Origin: Flexivirga alba
GTDB taxonomy: Bacteria; Actinomycetota; Actinomycetes; Actinomycetales; Dermatophilaceae
NCBI RefSeq assembly: GCF_042661025.1
Contig: NZ_JBHSWH010000001.1
Coordinates: 62,001-126,000, forward strand
Direction of reading: 5' to 3'
Length of the DNA: 64,000 nt
Each line of letters begins with the position of its first letter. Within the stretch, counting starts at the first letter, position 1. The position numbers were made by a program, and so were the translations under genes. Positions 25,001 through 33,262 of the stretch are shown here, piece by piece. Below the pieces are notes generated by a model, which was given only the letters and a program-made list of their open reading frames with translations, was not told the DNA's origin and made no database searches.

Positions 25001-25657
25001 CTTGAACCAGCGGATCTCCTCGACCGTGTCGCCCCAGAACTCAACCCGCACCGGGTGCTCCTCGGTGGGCGGGAAGACGTCGAGAATGCCTCCGCGGACT
25101 GCGAATTCGCCACGTCGCTCGACCAGGTCGGTGCGGGTGTATGCCGCGCCGGCCAACGCCTCCACGACGTCGGGCAGCTCAGCATCCTGCCCGACGCGCA
25201 GCGACACCGGGGACAGGTCGCCCAGGCCCTTGGCGATCGGCTGCATCAACGCTCGCACGCTGGCGATGACCACGCTGATCTCGCCATACACCTCGTCATC
25301 GGCGTCGGGGTGGGCCAGCCGGCGCAACACGGCAAGCCGGCGTCCGACGGTGTCGCTGCGCGGGCTGAGCCGCTCGTGCGGCAGCGTCTCCCAGCTCGGG
25401 AACTCGACGATCCGCTCGCCCGGCAGGAAGCCACGCAGGCAGGCCGCCAGGTCCTGGGCCTCACGCCCGGTCGCGGTGACTGCGAGGACGGTGCGTGCAG
25501 CGCGGCCGTCACCGCCGCCCGCCACCAGGGCGGTGAGCGGCCCGCGAGCGCCGGCGGCGCAGGCGATGTCGACGACGTTTGCGGTGCCGACGTGTGACAT
25601 CAGCCGGGTGACCGCCGGGTCACGCGCCAGGAGATCGAGCACGGGTTGCAGGCTCAA
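22050..25657 (-). CDS. mfd: Transcription-repair coupling factor Mfd (frameshifted near the C-terminus as given)
   Basis: Mfd displaces stalled RNA polymerase and recruits UvrA. Visible in order: the UvrB-like N-terminal module (FPSWETLPHERLSPRSD), the RNA-polymerase-interaction segment HPGDFVVHEQHGVGRF, Walker A CGDVGYGKTE near residue 670, VIDEEQRFGV near 775, ATPIPRTLEMA, and the translocation motif LRGRVGRGRERAYSYF. The first frame runs to 22103 but turns to nonsense after RDRYGAPP. The true C-terminal domain (EPVQHLFEVARLRIIARQAG...) continues in another frame to 22050. One extra base in the G5 run at 22369-22373 restores about 1202 residues, the normal length. The start is TTG with AAGGAG upstream. 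Confidence 0.92.
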
Positions 25658-25850
25658 GACTGAGCAGCTCCTTCACACATCGAAGTTGATTCTGAACAAA
25701 CACAGCGAGCTCAGGCTGCGTCGGCAGGGCGGCAGCTTGCTGACGCTCTGACCGGCGCAGAATAAGCCTCGGCGTGGCTGCCGTCGCAGACACGCAAAAG
25801 GGCCCCGTTCGCTGGCGAGACGGGGTTGACGCCCCAATTCTACGACCGAG

Positions 25851-25923
25851 AGGAGCACCGCCTGACCGAGAGGAGTACGGATTCGGGGTGAATCCATACT
25901 CCTCTCAGTGCATCGGTGCTCCT
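25851..25923. terminator. Nested long hairpin downstream of pth
   Basis: Inner arms 25868-25884 and 25890-25906 are 17 bases each with one mismatch around a five-base loop. Outer arms AGGAGCACCG (25851-25860) and CGGTGCTCCT (25914-25923) are perfectly complementary. The left side also carries the direct repeat GACCGAGAGGAG twice. It lies between the pth stop and the mfd start, both minus-strand, so termination after pth is likely. The rest of 25658-25944 shows no gene. Confidence 0.7.
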
Positions 25924-25944
25924 GTCGCTCAGAGGGCGAGTGCG

Positions 25945-26522
25945 TCAGCGGGCGTGGATGACATTCTGCGCGTCGGTCAAACCCTTGGTCATCAGCACCT
26001 CGACCGCCTCGGCGGCGTCCGGGACCAGGAAGCCCAGCTCCTTGCGCTCAGTGGCGTTGAAGTCCTTCAGCACGTATGCCGCCGCGTCCATCCGGCCCGG
26101 GGGCGACCGATGCCGACCCGCACTCTCAGGTAGTCCTTGCTGCCGGTGGACTTGGTGATCGACTTGAGCCCGTTGTGACCGCCCTCGCCGCCGCCGCGCT
26201 TGAGGCGCAATGTCGCGAAGTCGATGTCCAGCTCGTCGTGTATGACGATCAGCTGCTCGAGTGGGATCTTGAAGAAGCGCATCAGGCCGGCCACCGGACC
26301 GCCGGATTCGTTCATGTAGCTGGTGGGTGTTGCGATGATCGCCGACTTGCCCGCGACACGGGCCTGGGCGGCGAGCGCGCCGGCCTTGTGCGCGCGCAGG
26401 CTCGTGCCGCCGTCGGCCGCCATACGCTCGATGACCATGGCGCCGACGTTGTGCCGGTTGCCGGCGTATTTCGGGCCGGGGTTGCCGAGACCGACGATCA
26501 GCCAGGGTGCGTCGTCAGTCAC
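25945..26522 (-). CDS. pth: Peptidyl-tRNA hydrolase (frameshifted as given)
   Basis: Pth releases peptides from peptidyl-tRNA and is essential in bacteria. Catalytic features are visible: LIVGLGNPGPKYAGNRHNVGAMV with the His of NRHN, PTSYMNESGG, HDELDIDFATLRLKRGGGEGGHNGLKSI. After GIGRP the frame runs into unrelated residues and a stop near 26067, while another frame continues PGRMDAAAYVLKDFNATERKELGFLVPDAAEAVEVLM to the stop at 25945. One extra base in the G5 run at 26099-26103 restores 192 residues, the normal size. The start is GTG at 26522. Confidence 0.92.
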
Positions 26523-26658
26523 GTGAGGTCCTATCGGGGTCGCGGAAACGCTTTGAAGATAACGCATTCCGGCTGCCACGGAGCTCGGCCGACACCGGAA
26601 CGAGCGATGCGACCCTGCTCCGAGGTGGAGCGGGGCCGCATCAGCGATCGTGTGTGAC

Positions 26659-27324
26659 TCAGGCCTTGTCGGCGTCGGACTCCGCAGACTCGCCGTCGGA
26701 CTCCTCGGAGGTCTCCGGCTCGTCCTTCTCGATGCCAGCTTCGCCCTCGGCCTCGGCCAGCTCTTCCTCGAGCTCCTCGGCCGAGACCTGCTGGCTGACG
26801 TTGACGACCAGCAGCTCCTCGTCGGAAACCAGGGAGACACCCGCGGGCAGCTCGACGTCCTTGGCCAGGACCTGGCTGCCGGCCTCGAGGCCCTCGACCG
26901 AGACGGTGAAGGACTCGGGGATGGCGATGACGTCGGCCTCGACGGTGAGCGAGCTGTTCTCGACGACGACGTTGGTCTCCGGGGCGGCGTCGCCCTCGAT
27001 GTGAACACTGACGTCGACGGTGACCTTCTCGCCGCGCTTCACGATGACCAGGTCGATGTGCTCGATGACCGGCTTGATGGCGTCGCGCTGGACGTCCTTG
27101 GCCAGGGCGAGCTCTTGCTTGCCGTCGAAGTCCAGGGTGAGGATCGCGTTGGCGTGCTTCAGCGCGAGCATCGTCTCGTGGCCCGGCAGGGTCAGGTGCA
27201 CCGGCTCGGTGCCGTGCCCGTAGAGCACGGCCGGGATCTTGTGGTCGCGACGGATGCGGCGGGCCGCACCCTTACCGAACTCGGTACGCACTTCGGCGTC
27301 CAGACGAATCTCTTTCAGGGCCAT
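26659..27324 (-). CDS. rplY: 50S ribosomal protein L25/general stress protein Ctc
   Basis: A 221-residue L25 of the long TL5/Ctc type. The N-terminal 5S-rRNA-binding domain (FGKGAARRIRRDHKIPAVLYGHGTEPVHLTL) is followed by the C-terminal beta domain (VVENSSLTVEADVIAIPESFTVSVEGL) and a very acidic tail of Glu, Asp and Ser. GAGGAAAAG precedes the ATG. It lies between prs and pth in the conserved actinobacterial order. Confidence 0.95.
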   Translation of the reverse strand: MALKEIRLDAEVRTEFGKGAARRIRRDHKIPAVLYGHGTEPVHLTLPGHETMLALKHANAILTLDFDGKQELALAKDVQRDAIKPVIEHIDLVIVKRGEKVTVDVSVHIEGDAAPETNVVVENSSLTVEADVIAIPESFTVSVEGLEAGSQVLAKDVELPAGVSLVSDEELLVVNVSQQVSAEELEEELAEAEGEAGIEKDEPETSEESDGESAESDADKA

Positions 27325-27550
27325 GACTTTTCCTCGCTTTTCGAGCAGCAGTTGATGAACGGTGGCTGCCTCGACGCGGGACGCGGCGCGAGCGGTGAAT
27401 GATCGAGGATCTGGTGCGCGCGGCAGCGACATACGAAACGGTCGCGGGTGCACACCTTGTCGATCACGGACTTTCGTACAACGTCCCTCGCCGAGGCTGG
27501 CGGCACACATCGTATGCCGCCCGGCAGCGCTGCCCCAAATCGAGAACCGC

Positions 27551-28528
27551 TCAGGACGTGAACATCGAGGTGACCGAGCCGTCCTCGAAGACCTCTCGGA
27601 TCGCCTTGCCGAGCAGCGGCGCGATCGACAGCGGCGTGAGTTTGTCGAACTGCTTCTCAGGGGTGATCGGCAGCGTGTCGGTCACAACCACCTCACGGGC
27701 GACGGAGTCACTCAGCCGTTGGACGGCCGGGTCGGAGAGGATCGCGTGCGTCGCGGCGATGACGACGCTCGCGGCGCCATCCTCCATCAGCGCATCGGCG
27801 GCATGGCAGATCGTGCCGCCGGAGTCGATCATGTCGTCGACCAAGATGCAGGTGCGGCCTTCGACATGGCCGATCACCCGGTTGGCGACGCTGGAGTTGG
27901 AGCGGCTGACGTCACGTGTCTTGTGGATGAAGGCCAGCGGGGCGCCGCCGAGGCGCTTGGACCACTGCTCGGCGACCTTGATGCGGCCGGCGTCCGGCGA
28001 GACGACCGTCAGCTCCTCGGCGCCGTAGTTGTCCTTGACGTAACCGGTCAGGATCGGCAGCGCCTGCAGGTGGTCGACCGGCCCGTCGAAGAAGCCCTGG
28101 ATCTGGTCGGTGTGCAGGTCGACGGTCATCAACCGGTCGGCGCCGGCGGTCTTGAACATGTCGGCCATCAGCCGGGCGCTGATCGGCTCACGACCGCGCG
28201 ACTTCTTGTCCTGTCGGGCGTAGCCGTAAAACGGCGTCACGACCGTGATCCGCTTGGCACTGGCGCGTTTCAGCGCGTCGACCATGAGCAGGTGCTCCAT
28301 GATCCACTTGTTGATCGGCGCGGTGTGGCTCTGGATGACGAACGCGTCGCAGCCACGCACCGACTCCTCGAAACGCACGTACATCTCGGTGTTGGCGAAG
28401 TCGCGCAACTCCGTCGGCACCAGTTGGGTGCCGAGATCGTCCGCCACCGCCTCGGCAAGCTCAAGATGTGCACGGCCGGAGAAGACCATCAGATTCTTCT
28501 CCGTGGTGCGCTTCATGCCAGTGCCCAT
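27551..28528 (-). CDS. prs: Ribose-phosphate pyrophosphokinase
   Basis: A 325-residue PRPP synthetase: MVFSGRAHLELAEAVADDLG, the ATP-side segment YVRFEESVRGCDAFVIQSHT, the PRPP signature DLHTDQIQGFF, TRDVSRSN and the pyrophosphate/ribose loop ILVDDMIDSGGTI. PRPP feeds nucleotide, histidine and tryptophan synthesis. The ATG at 28528 overlaps the glmU stop by one base (TAATG); a second ATG four codons later (MKRTTEKN) could also serve. glmU-prs is a conserved pair. Confidence 0.97.
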   Translation of the reverse strand: MGTGMKRTTEKNLMVFSGRAHLELAEAVADDLGTQLVPTELRDFANTEMYVRFEESVRGCDAFVIQSHTAPINKWIMEHLLMVDALKRASAKRITVVTPFYGYARQDKKSRGREPISARLMADMFKTAGADRLMTVDLHTDQIQGFFDGPVDHLQALPILTGYVKDNYGAEELTVVSPDAGRIKVAEQWSKRLGGAPLAFIHKTRDVSRSNSSVANRVIGHVEGRTCILVDDMIDSGGTICHAADALMEDGAASVVIAATHAILSDPAVQRLSDSVAREVVVTDTLPITPEKQFDKLTPLSIAPLLGKAIREVFEDGSVTSMFTS

Positions 28529-29970
28529 TACGACTGTGAACCTTCCTGCTGTGCCTGATGTGCGGCATCCGCGGACGCGGTGCCATCACGCTTGCGTCCG
28601 ACCCAGCCGGCGACATTGCGCTGCTCGGCCCGCGAGATGGCCAGCTCGCCCGGTGCGACGTCCTTGATGACGGTCGAGCCGGCTGCGACATACACGCCGT
28701 CGCCGATGTTGACCGGCGCGACGATGACCGAGTTGCTGCCGACGAAGCTGTGCTTGCCGACCGTCGTGCGGCTCTTGGTGACGCCGTCGTAGTTGGCGAA
28801 GATCGTGCCGGCGCCGATGTTGCTGCCCTCGCCGATCGTGGCGTCGCCGCAGTAGGTCAGGTGCGGCACCTTGGCGCCGTCGCCGATCTGTGCGTTCTTG
28901 GTCTCGACGAAGCCGCCGATCTTCCCGCCGCGGCCCAGCTCGGTGCCCGGGCGCAGGTAGGAGAACGGGCCGACCGTCGCGTCGGCACCGATCAGGGCCA
29001 GCTCGGCCACCGTACGTATGACGCTCGCGCCGTCCTGCACCTCGGTGTCGGTCAGGGTGGTGTCGGGGCCGATCACGCAGTCGGCACCGATCGACGTAGC
29101 GCCATGCAGCTGACATCCCGGATGTATGACGCTGTCCTGACCGACGCTCACCCCGACGTCGACCCAGGTGCTGCCGGGGTCGATGACGATCGCGCCGCTC
29201 TCGCGCATCAGCGCGTCCAGGGTGCGGCGGTTCAGCTCCTTGCCGAGCCGGGCGAGCTGCGCCTTGTCATTGACGCCCTCGGTCTGCCAGAGGTCCTCGA
29301 GCACGTGCCCGTTGACCCGCAGGCCACGACGCACCGCGATCTCGACCACGTCGGTGAGGTACTTCTCCCCCGCCTCGGCGTGGACTCCGACCTCGGCGAG
29401 CGCGTCGCGGAGCACGGCAGCGTCGAAAGCGAAGATGCCAGAGTTGAATTCGCCGATCTCGCGCTGCTCAGGCGTTGCTTGCTTGTGCTCGACGATCGCC
29501 TGCACGGCTCCGTCGCCGTCGCGCACGATCCGGCCGTAGCCGGTGGCGTCGGGCAGCACCCCGGTCAGCACGGTCACGGCCGAGGCCGCGCGCTCGTGCT
29601 CATCGGTGAGCTGTTGCAAGGTCTCGGCGGTCAGCAGCGGCGTGTCACCGGTGGTGACCAGGACCGTGCCGGCCAGCCCGTCCGGCAGCGCGAGCAGACC
29701 GCACTCAGCAGCTCGGCCGGTGCCATAGACGTCGTCCTGCTCGGCGATGACGATGTCCTCGGCGATCTCGCGCGCGGCCGCGGCGACGGACTCCTTCTGG
29801 GCTCGGACCACGACCGCGACATACTGCGCGCCGGTGCCGACGGCTGCGCTGACGGCGTGCCCGACCAGCGTCCGGCCGCCGATGGCGTGCAGTGCCTTGT
29901 TGCGTCGCGACTTCATCCGGGTGCCGTCCCCTGCGGACAGGACGATGACGGCTGCGGGTGCTGCGGTCAC
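28528..29970 (-). CDS. glmU: Bifunctional UDP-GlcNAc pyrophosphorylase/glucosamine-1-phosphate acetyltransferase
   Basis: A 480-residue GlmU. The N-terminal uridylyltransferase has VIVLSAGDGTRMKSRRNKALHAIGGRTLVGHAV, a slight variant of the GxGTRMxSxxPK signature (N in place of P). The C-terminal left-handed beta-helix hexapeptide repeats run from about residue 260, with YLRPGTELGRGGKIGGFVETKNA and NYDGVTKSRTTVG. It makes UDP-GlcNAc for peptidoglycan in the cytoplasm. The start is GTG at 29970 with AGGAG upstream. Confidence 0.96.
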   Translation of the reverse strand: MTAAPAAVIVLSAGDGTRMKSRRNKALHAIGGRTLVGHAVSAAVGTGAQYVAVVVRAQKESVAAAAREIAEDIVIAEQDDVYGTGRAAECGLLALPDGLAGTVLVTTGDTPLLTAETLQQLTDEHERAASAVTVLTGVLPDATGYGRIVRDGDGAVQAIVEHKQATPEQREIGEFNSGIFAFDAAVLRDALAEVGVHAEAGEKYLTDVVEIAVRRGLRVNGHVLEDLWQTEGVNDKAQLARLGKELNRRTLDALMRESGAIVIDPGSTWVDVGVSVGQDSVIHPGCQLHGATSIGADCVIGPDTTLTDTEVQDGASVIRTVAELALIGADATVGPFSYLRPGTELGRGGKIGGFVETKNAQIGDGAKVPHLTYCGDATIGEGSNIGAGTIFANYDGVTKSRTTVGKHSFVGSNSVIVAPVNIGDGVYVAAGSTVIKDVAPGELAISRAEQRNVAGWVGRKRDGTASADAAHQAQQEGSQS

Positions 29971-30098
29971 GGGGATTCGACTCCTGGAGCGCGCTGGAGG
30001 GCAAGTGACGGGACCGCGTGCGCGTGCGGCCCGGCGGCGATATTACCGGCACGTCCGGGGTGCTCGCGCCGTCGGCTCCTGCAGCAGGTCAGCGCCGG

Positions 30099-31322
30099 TC
30101 AGGGCTCATCCGCCGATAGTCGACGTTCGAGGTCGCGCCGTTCGGCCGGGTTGTCGGTGAGCTCGATGGCACGTTCGTATGCCGCCACCGCCTCCGCCAT
30201 ACGCCCGACGAGTGCGAGCAGCCTCGCGCGGGCAGCGTGAAAGACGGCGTACTGCTGCATCCTGCGATCGTCCGCGAGTAGGTCGAGCGCGTTCAGTCCG
30301 GCGGATGCTCCGTCGCGTTCACCGATCGCGACGCCTCGGTGCAACGCGACGACCGGGCTGTGGTCGACGGCGGCGAGTTGGTCGTAGAGCGCGACGATCT
30401 GGGTCCAGTCGGTGTCCTCGAAGCGCGGCGACGATGTGTGCACGGCCGCGATCGCTGCCTGAAGCTGGTAGCTGCCCGGATGGTTTCGCCGCAGGCAGGC
30501 CCGGACCAGTTCGTGCCCCTCGGCGATCAGGACGCGGTCCCAGAGCGCTCGGTTCTGTTGGTCGAGCGGCACCAGCTCGCCACCTGCGTCCAGTCGCGCC
30601 GGGCGGCGGGCCTGGGTCAGCAGCTCAAGCGCCAGAAGCCCGGTCACCTCGGGTTCGTCGGGCATCAGCGCCCGGAGCAGACGTGCCAGCCGGATCGCTT
30701 CGCTCGACAGGTCGTCGCGGACGGGATCGTCGCCGCCAGTCGTCAGGTGTCCCTCGGTGAAGACGAGGTAGATCGCACGCAGCACGCCGTCCAGCCGGTC
30801 GGGCAACTCCGCGTCGTCCGGCACCCGGAACGGGATCCGCGCATCCCGAATCTTGGCCTTGGCACGCACGATTCGCTGCGCGACGGTCGCTTCGCCGGTG
30901 ATGAAGGCGCGTGCGATTTCGGCAGTTGTGAGGCCGCCGAGGAGGCGCAGGGTCAGCGCGGTCTGCGCCGCAGGTGCCAGCGCCGGGTGGCAACAGGTGA
31001 AGAACATCCGCAGTCGGTCGTCCGGCACGGCATACACCTCCTCACTCCCGGGTTGCTGCTGCTCGATCAGTTGCAGGGCCGCCGATTCCTTCGCCTCGCG
31101 CTTCTGCTCCCGGCGGATGCGGTCGATCGCCTGCCGTCGTGCGGTCGTGATGATCCAGCCGGCGGGGCTGGGCGGCAGTCCGTCCTGCGGCCACTTCTTG
31201 ATGGCGATCTCGAACGCCGCCTGCACGGCATCCTCGGCGAGGTCGATGTCGCCGAGGACGCCGGTCAGCACGGACACCGCGCGGCCGTACTCGCTGCGGA
31301 ACACGGCAGCCACGTCGGTCAT
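30099..31322 (-). CDS. ECF42-type RNA polymerase sigma factor with C-terminal DUF6596/TPR-like domain
   Basis: A 407-residue sigma factor. Sigma region 2 (VFRSEYGRAVSVLTGVLGDIDLAEDAVQAAFEIAIKKWP and PPSPAGWIITTARRQAIDRIRRE) and region 4 (LRLLGGLTTAEIARAFITGEATVAQRIVRAKAKI) occupy the first 180 residues. A long helical C-terminal extension (LDRAGSL-type repeats, DWTQIVALYDQLAAVDHSPVVALHRGVAIGE) follows. This architecture, paired with a DGPF/YciI-like protein, defines the ECF42 group. There is no anti-sigma gene; the C-terminal domain is thought to substitute for one. Its ATG overlaps the stop of the DGPF gene by four bases. Confidence 0.9.
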   Translation of the reverse strand: MTDVAAVFRSEYGRAVSVLTGVLGDIDLAEDAVQAAFEIAIKKWPQDGLPPSPAGWIITTARRQAIDRIRREQKREAKESAALQLIEQQQPGSEEVYAVPDDRLRMFFTCCHPALAPAAQTALTLRLLGGLTTAEIARAFITGEATVAQRIVRAKAKIRDARIPFRVPDDAELPDRLDGVLRAIYLVFTEGHLTTGGDDPVRDDLSSEAIRLARLLRALMPDEPEVTGLLALELLTQARRPARLDAGGELVPLDQQNRALWDRVLIAEGHELVRACLRRNHPGSYQLQAAIAAVHTSSPRFEDTDWTQIVALYDQLAAVDHSPVVALHRGVAIGERDGASAGLNALDLLADDRRMQQYAVFHAARARLLALVGRMAEAVAAYERAIELTDNPAERRDLERRLSADEP

Positions 31323-31675
31323 TTCTGCGGCATACCGCCGATGAACGGAGCGACCTCATTGGCGAGGCCGGTCGCCTCGACATACCGACTCGCCCAGCGC
31401 AGCGCCTCGTCCAGGTCTTCGACGTCGATGATCGTCACGCCACCGACGAATTCGGCTCCCTCCGCGAACGGTCCGTCCGTGACCACGGGGCCGCTGTCGC
31501 TCGGCCGCACCATCGAGGCGGTGTCGGGCTGGTGCAGACCGCCGCCGAACACCCAGGAATTCTGTGCCACCAACTCCTCCCGGATGGCGCCGAGCTTCGC
31601 CATGATCGGCCCGAGGACGGAGTGGTCCGGCACTTCACCGACCGGCTGGATCATCTTGAGCAGGTACTGAGCCAT
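31319..31675 (-). CDS. YciI/DGPF-domain protein, partner of ECF42 sigma factor
   Basis: A 118-residue YCII-related protein with the motif VVTDGPFAEGAEFVGGVTIIDVEDLDEALRWA, in which DGPF gives the group its name. AAGGAG precedes the ATG. It is the first gene of a coupled pair with the ECF42 sigma factor. Such proteins are proposed to modulate or be targets of the sigma factor; the chemistry is unknown. Confidence 0.9.
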   Translation of the reverse strand: MAQYLLKMIQPVGEVPDHSVLGPIMAKLGAIREELVAQNSWVFGGGLHQPDTASMVRPSDSGPVVTDGPFAEGAEFVGGVTIIDVEDLDEALRWASRYVEATGLANEVAPFIGGMPQK

Positions 31676-32025
31676 GGCGTTCTCCTTGGGTTCGTACGCC
31701 GACCTCGTGCCAGCGTCTCACCACCTACACGAATGGCGGGAGGGCAAATCGACGTGAACCGCAAACTCTTTCCTTACCCAGCCACCGGACCTACGAGGCC
31801 TGCCTGATCCTGCAGATGGCGCGGGCGGGGTCGCGCACGGTGTGCAGGCCCGACACGGCTGGCCGGGGCCACTGTGGTTTGGGGCCGGCAGGAGGTGCGC
31901 CCCACCGCACGTCGTGCGGGCCGGTGGCCCGGCGCGGTGCTGGCGGTACTCGCTGCCCTGCCGATCGTGCGCAGAGTGGACCGCACTATCTGCAGGGCCG
32001 GTGACTGGCTGGGGGTCGCGGGCGG
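31676..32025. other. Intergenic region without a recognisable gene
   Basis: The 350 bases between the DGPF gene and a small hypothetical gene hold no credible coding frame. The promoter of the DGPF-sigma pair should be at the left side. The only structure noted is the interrupted palindrome CCGCACGTCGTGCGG at 31905-31919. Confidence 0.5.
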
Positions 32026-32283
32026 TCAGTCGACAACCCGGAGACGTGGCCGACCCACCGGTTCGGCAATGTCACTCGCACCGTCGTCGGGTTGCTGGTT
32101 CGGCATACGTATGTCGTCGCCCCTGACCCATTGGGCGTCGTCATCGGAACCCGCAAAGGCCGGCAGCACGCAGAACCACTCGCCATCCTCACGCTGCTCA
32201 CGATCGTGGATCGACCCGGGCAGCCACACGGCATCGCCGTAGAGATCCCGGCCTGCTCGGAACGTCACGCGCTCGACACCCAT
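32026..32283 (-). CDS. Small hypothetical protein, 85 residues
   Basis: A short acidic protein (MGVERVTFRAGRDLYGDAVWLPGSIHDREQRED..., EWFCVLPAFAGSDDDAQW). I do not recognise a family. There is no signal peptide or membrane segment. Support for a real gene comes from an ATG just 6 bases downstream of a 25-base palindromic AT-rich promoter region and from ordinary codon use. It stands alone between the ECF42 pair and a GNAT gene. Confidence 0.5.
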   Translation of the reverse strand: MGVERVTFRAGRDLYGDAVWLPGSIHDREQREDGEWFCVLPAFAGSDDDAQWVRGDDIRMPNQQPDDGASDIAEPVGRPRLRVVD

Positions 32284-32289
32284 GGCCCA

Positions 32290-32314
32290 GATATTAGCAC
32301 TAGTGTTCTATATC
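32290..32314. promoter_or_regulatory. 25-base imperfect palindrome in the promoter of the small hypothetical gene
   Basis: Outer GATAT and ATATC arms enclose the perfect core CACTAGTG (32298-32305). On the minus strand a TAATAT -10-like hexamer overlaps it, just before the ATG at 32283. The shape fits a TetR- or GntR-type dimer site. The cognate regulator is unknown. Confidence 0.55.
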
Positions 32315-32405
32315 TTTGCTGAGGCGTGAGCGCGGCTCCCGACGGGCGCCCGTCGTCATACCGGTCGGTCCGGATCGCGGAAGCTGTGCAATGCCAGGCG
32401 AATAC

Positions 32406-33203
32406 CTATTCCGTGGCGCCTCCCGGCCGTGCCCGGTAGGCCTGAACCGTCTGTGCGGCTTCGGCGAATCCGAGCGACCGGTAGAGGCGACCCGCGGGAT
32501 TGGTCGACTCGGTGACGATGACCCACTCGCGGGCGCCGCGATCGGCGGCCCACCGGGCCGCGATGCCGAGCAGGTGCCCGGCCAGCCCCTTGCGCCGGTG
32601 CTCCTGCGCGGTGCCGACGGACTGATAGCGCGCGGTGTCTGCGAGCAGCACGATGCCGAGGTCGGCCACCAGCTCTTGGTTGGCGAACGCGCCGAAGAAC
32701 GCGGCGTGCCCCGCCTCGACGAGCGCCCGCCGCCCGGCCGCCTGGTCGCGGGAGAAGCGTTCGTAACCGACCGGCTCGTGCTCGCCGGTGGCGAGGTTGT
32801 CCTCGACGTTCCGTCGGATCAGCCGCTCCCAGTCGTCGTCCGAGCGGAGTTCCCGCGCGGCATACCCGTCCGGCAGCGGACGCAACTGCGGCAGGTGGGT
32901 GCTGGCCAGCACGTCGTCTGTCTCGACCGCGAGGCCGTGTGCGGCATACGCAGCCGGGTCCGGCATACGCGGCAGGTCGATGGCGATGTGCTCGGCGTCC
33001 GGGAACTCAGTTGCGAACACACCGAGCCACCGGTCGGCGTCCGACGGATCACCGCCGGTGACCAAAACGAAGTTGCCCCAATGGAATAGCGGGTTGTGCG
33101 GCGATCGTATGACGAGGTGGTCGCCGCGGTCGGTGATTTGCACCCCCTGGAGTCGAAGCACCCCGAGGTCGGTTCGCCGCCCGGGCGAGAGATCCGTGGT
33201 CAT
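32406..33203 (-). CDS. GNAT-family N-acetyltransferase
   Basis: A 265-residue protein with a C-terminal GNAT domain: the acetyl-CoA loop appears as VGTAQEHRRKGLAGHLLGIAARWAADRGAREWVIVTESTNPAGRLYRSLGF. The N-terminal half is a separate domain of unknown role (VIRSPHNPLFHWGNFVLVTGG). The ATG at 33203 is preferred over a longer upstream start. It is divergent from the desaturase-like gene. Substrate unknown. Confidence 0.82.
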   Translation of the reverse strand: MTTDLSPGRRTDLGVLRLQGVQITDRGDHLVIRSPHNPLFHWGNFVLVTGGDPSDADRWLGVFATEFPDAEHIAIDLPRMPDPAAYAAHGLAVETDDVLASTHLPQLRPLPDGYAARELRSDDDWERLIRRNVEDNLATGEHEPVGYERFSRDQAAGRRALVEAGHAAFFGAFANQELVADLGIVLLADTARYQSVGTAQEHRRKGLAGHLLGIAARWAADRGAREWVIVTESTNPAGRLYRSLGFAEAAQTVQAYRARPGGATE

Positions 33204-33262
33204 GGCCTGAAGGTACGGCGCAATCCGCAACGGCGCCGCCGAATTTCGGCGACACTGTCGCC

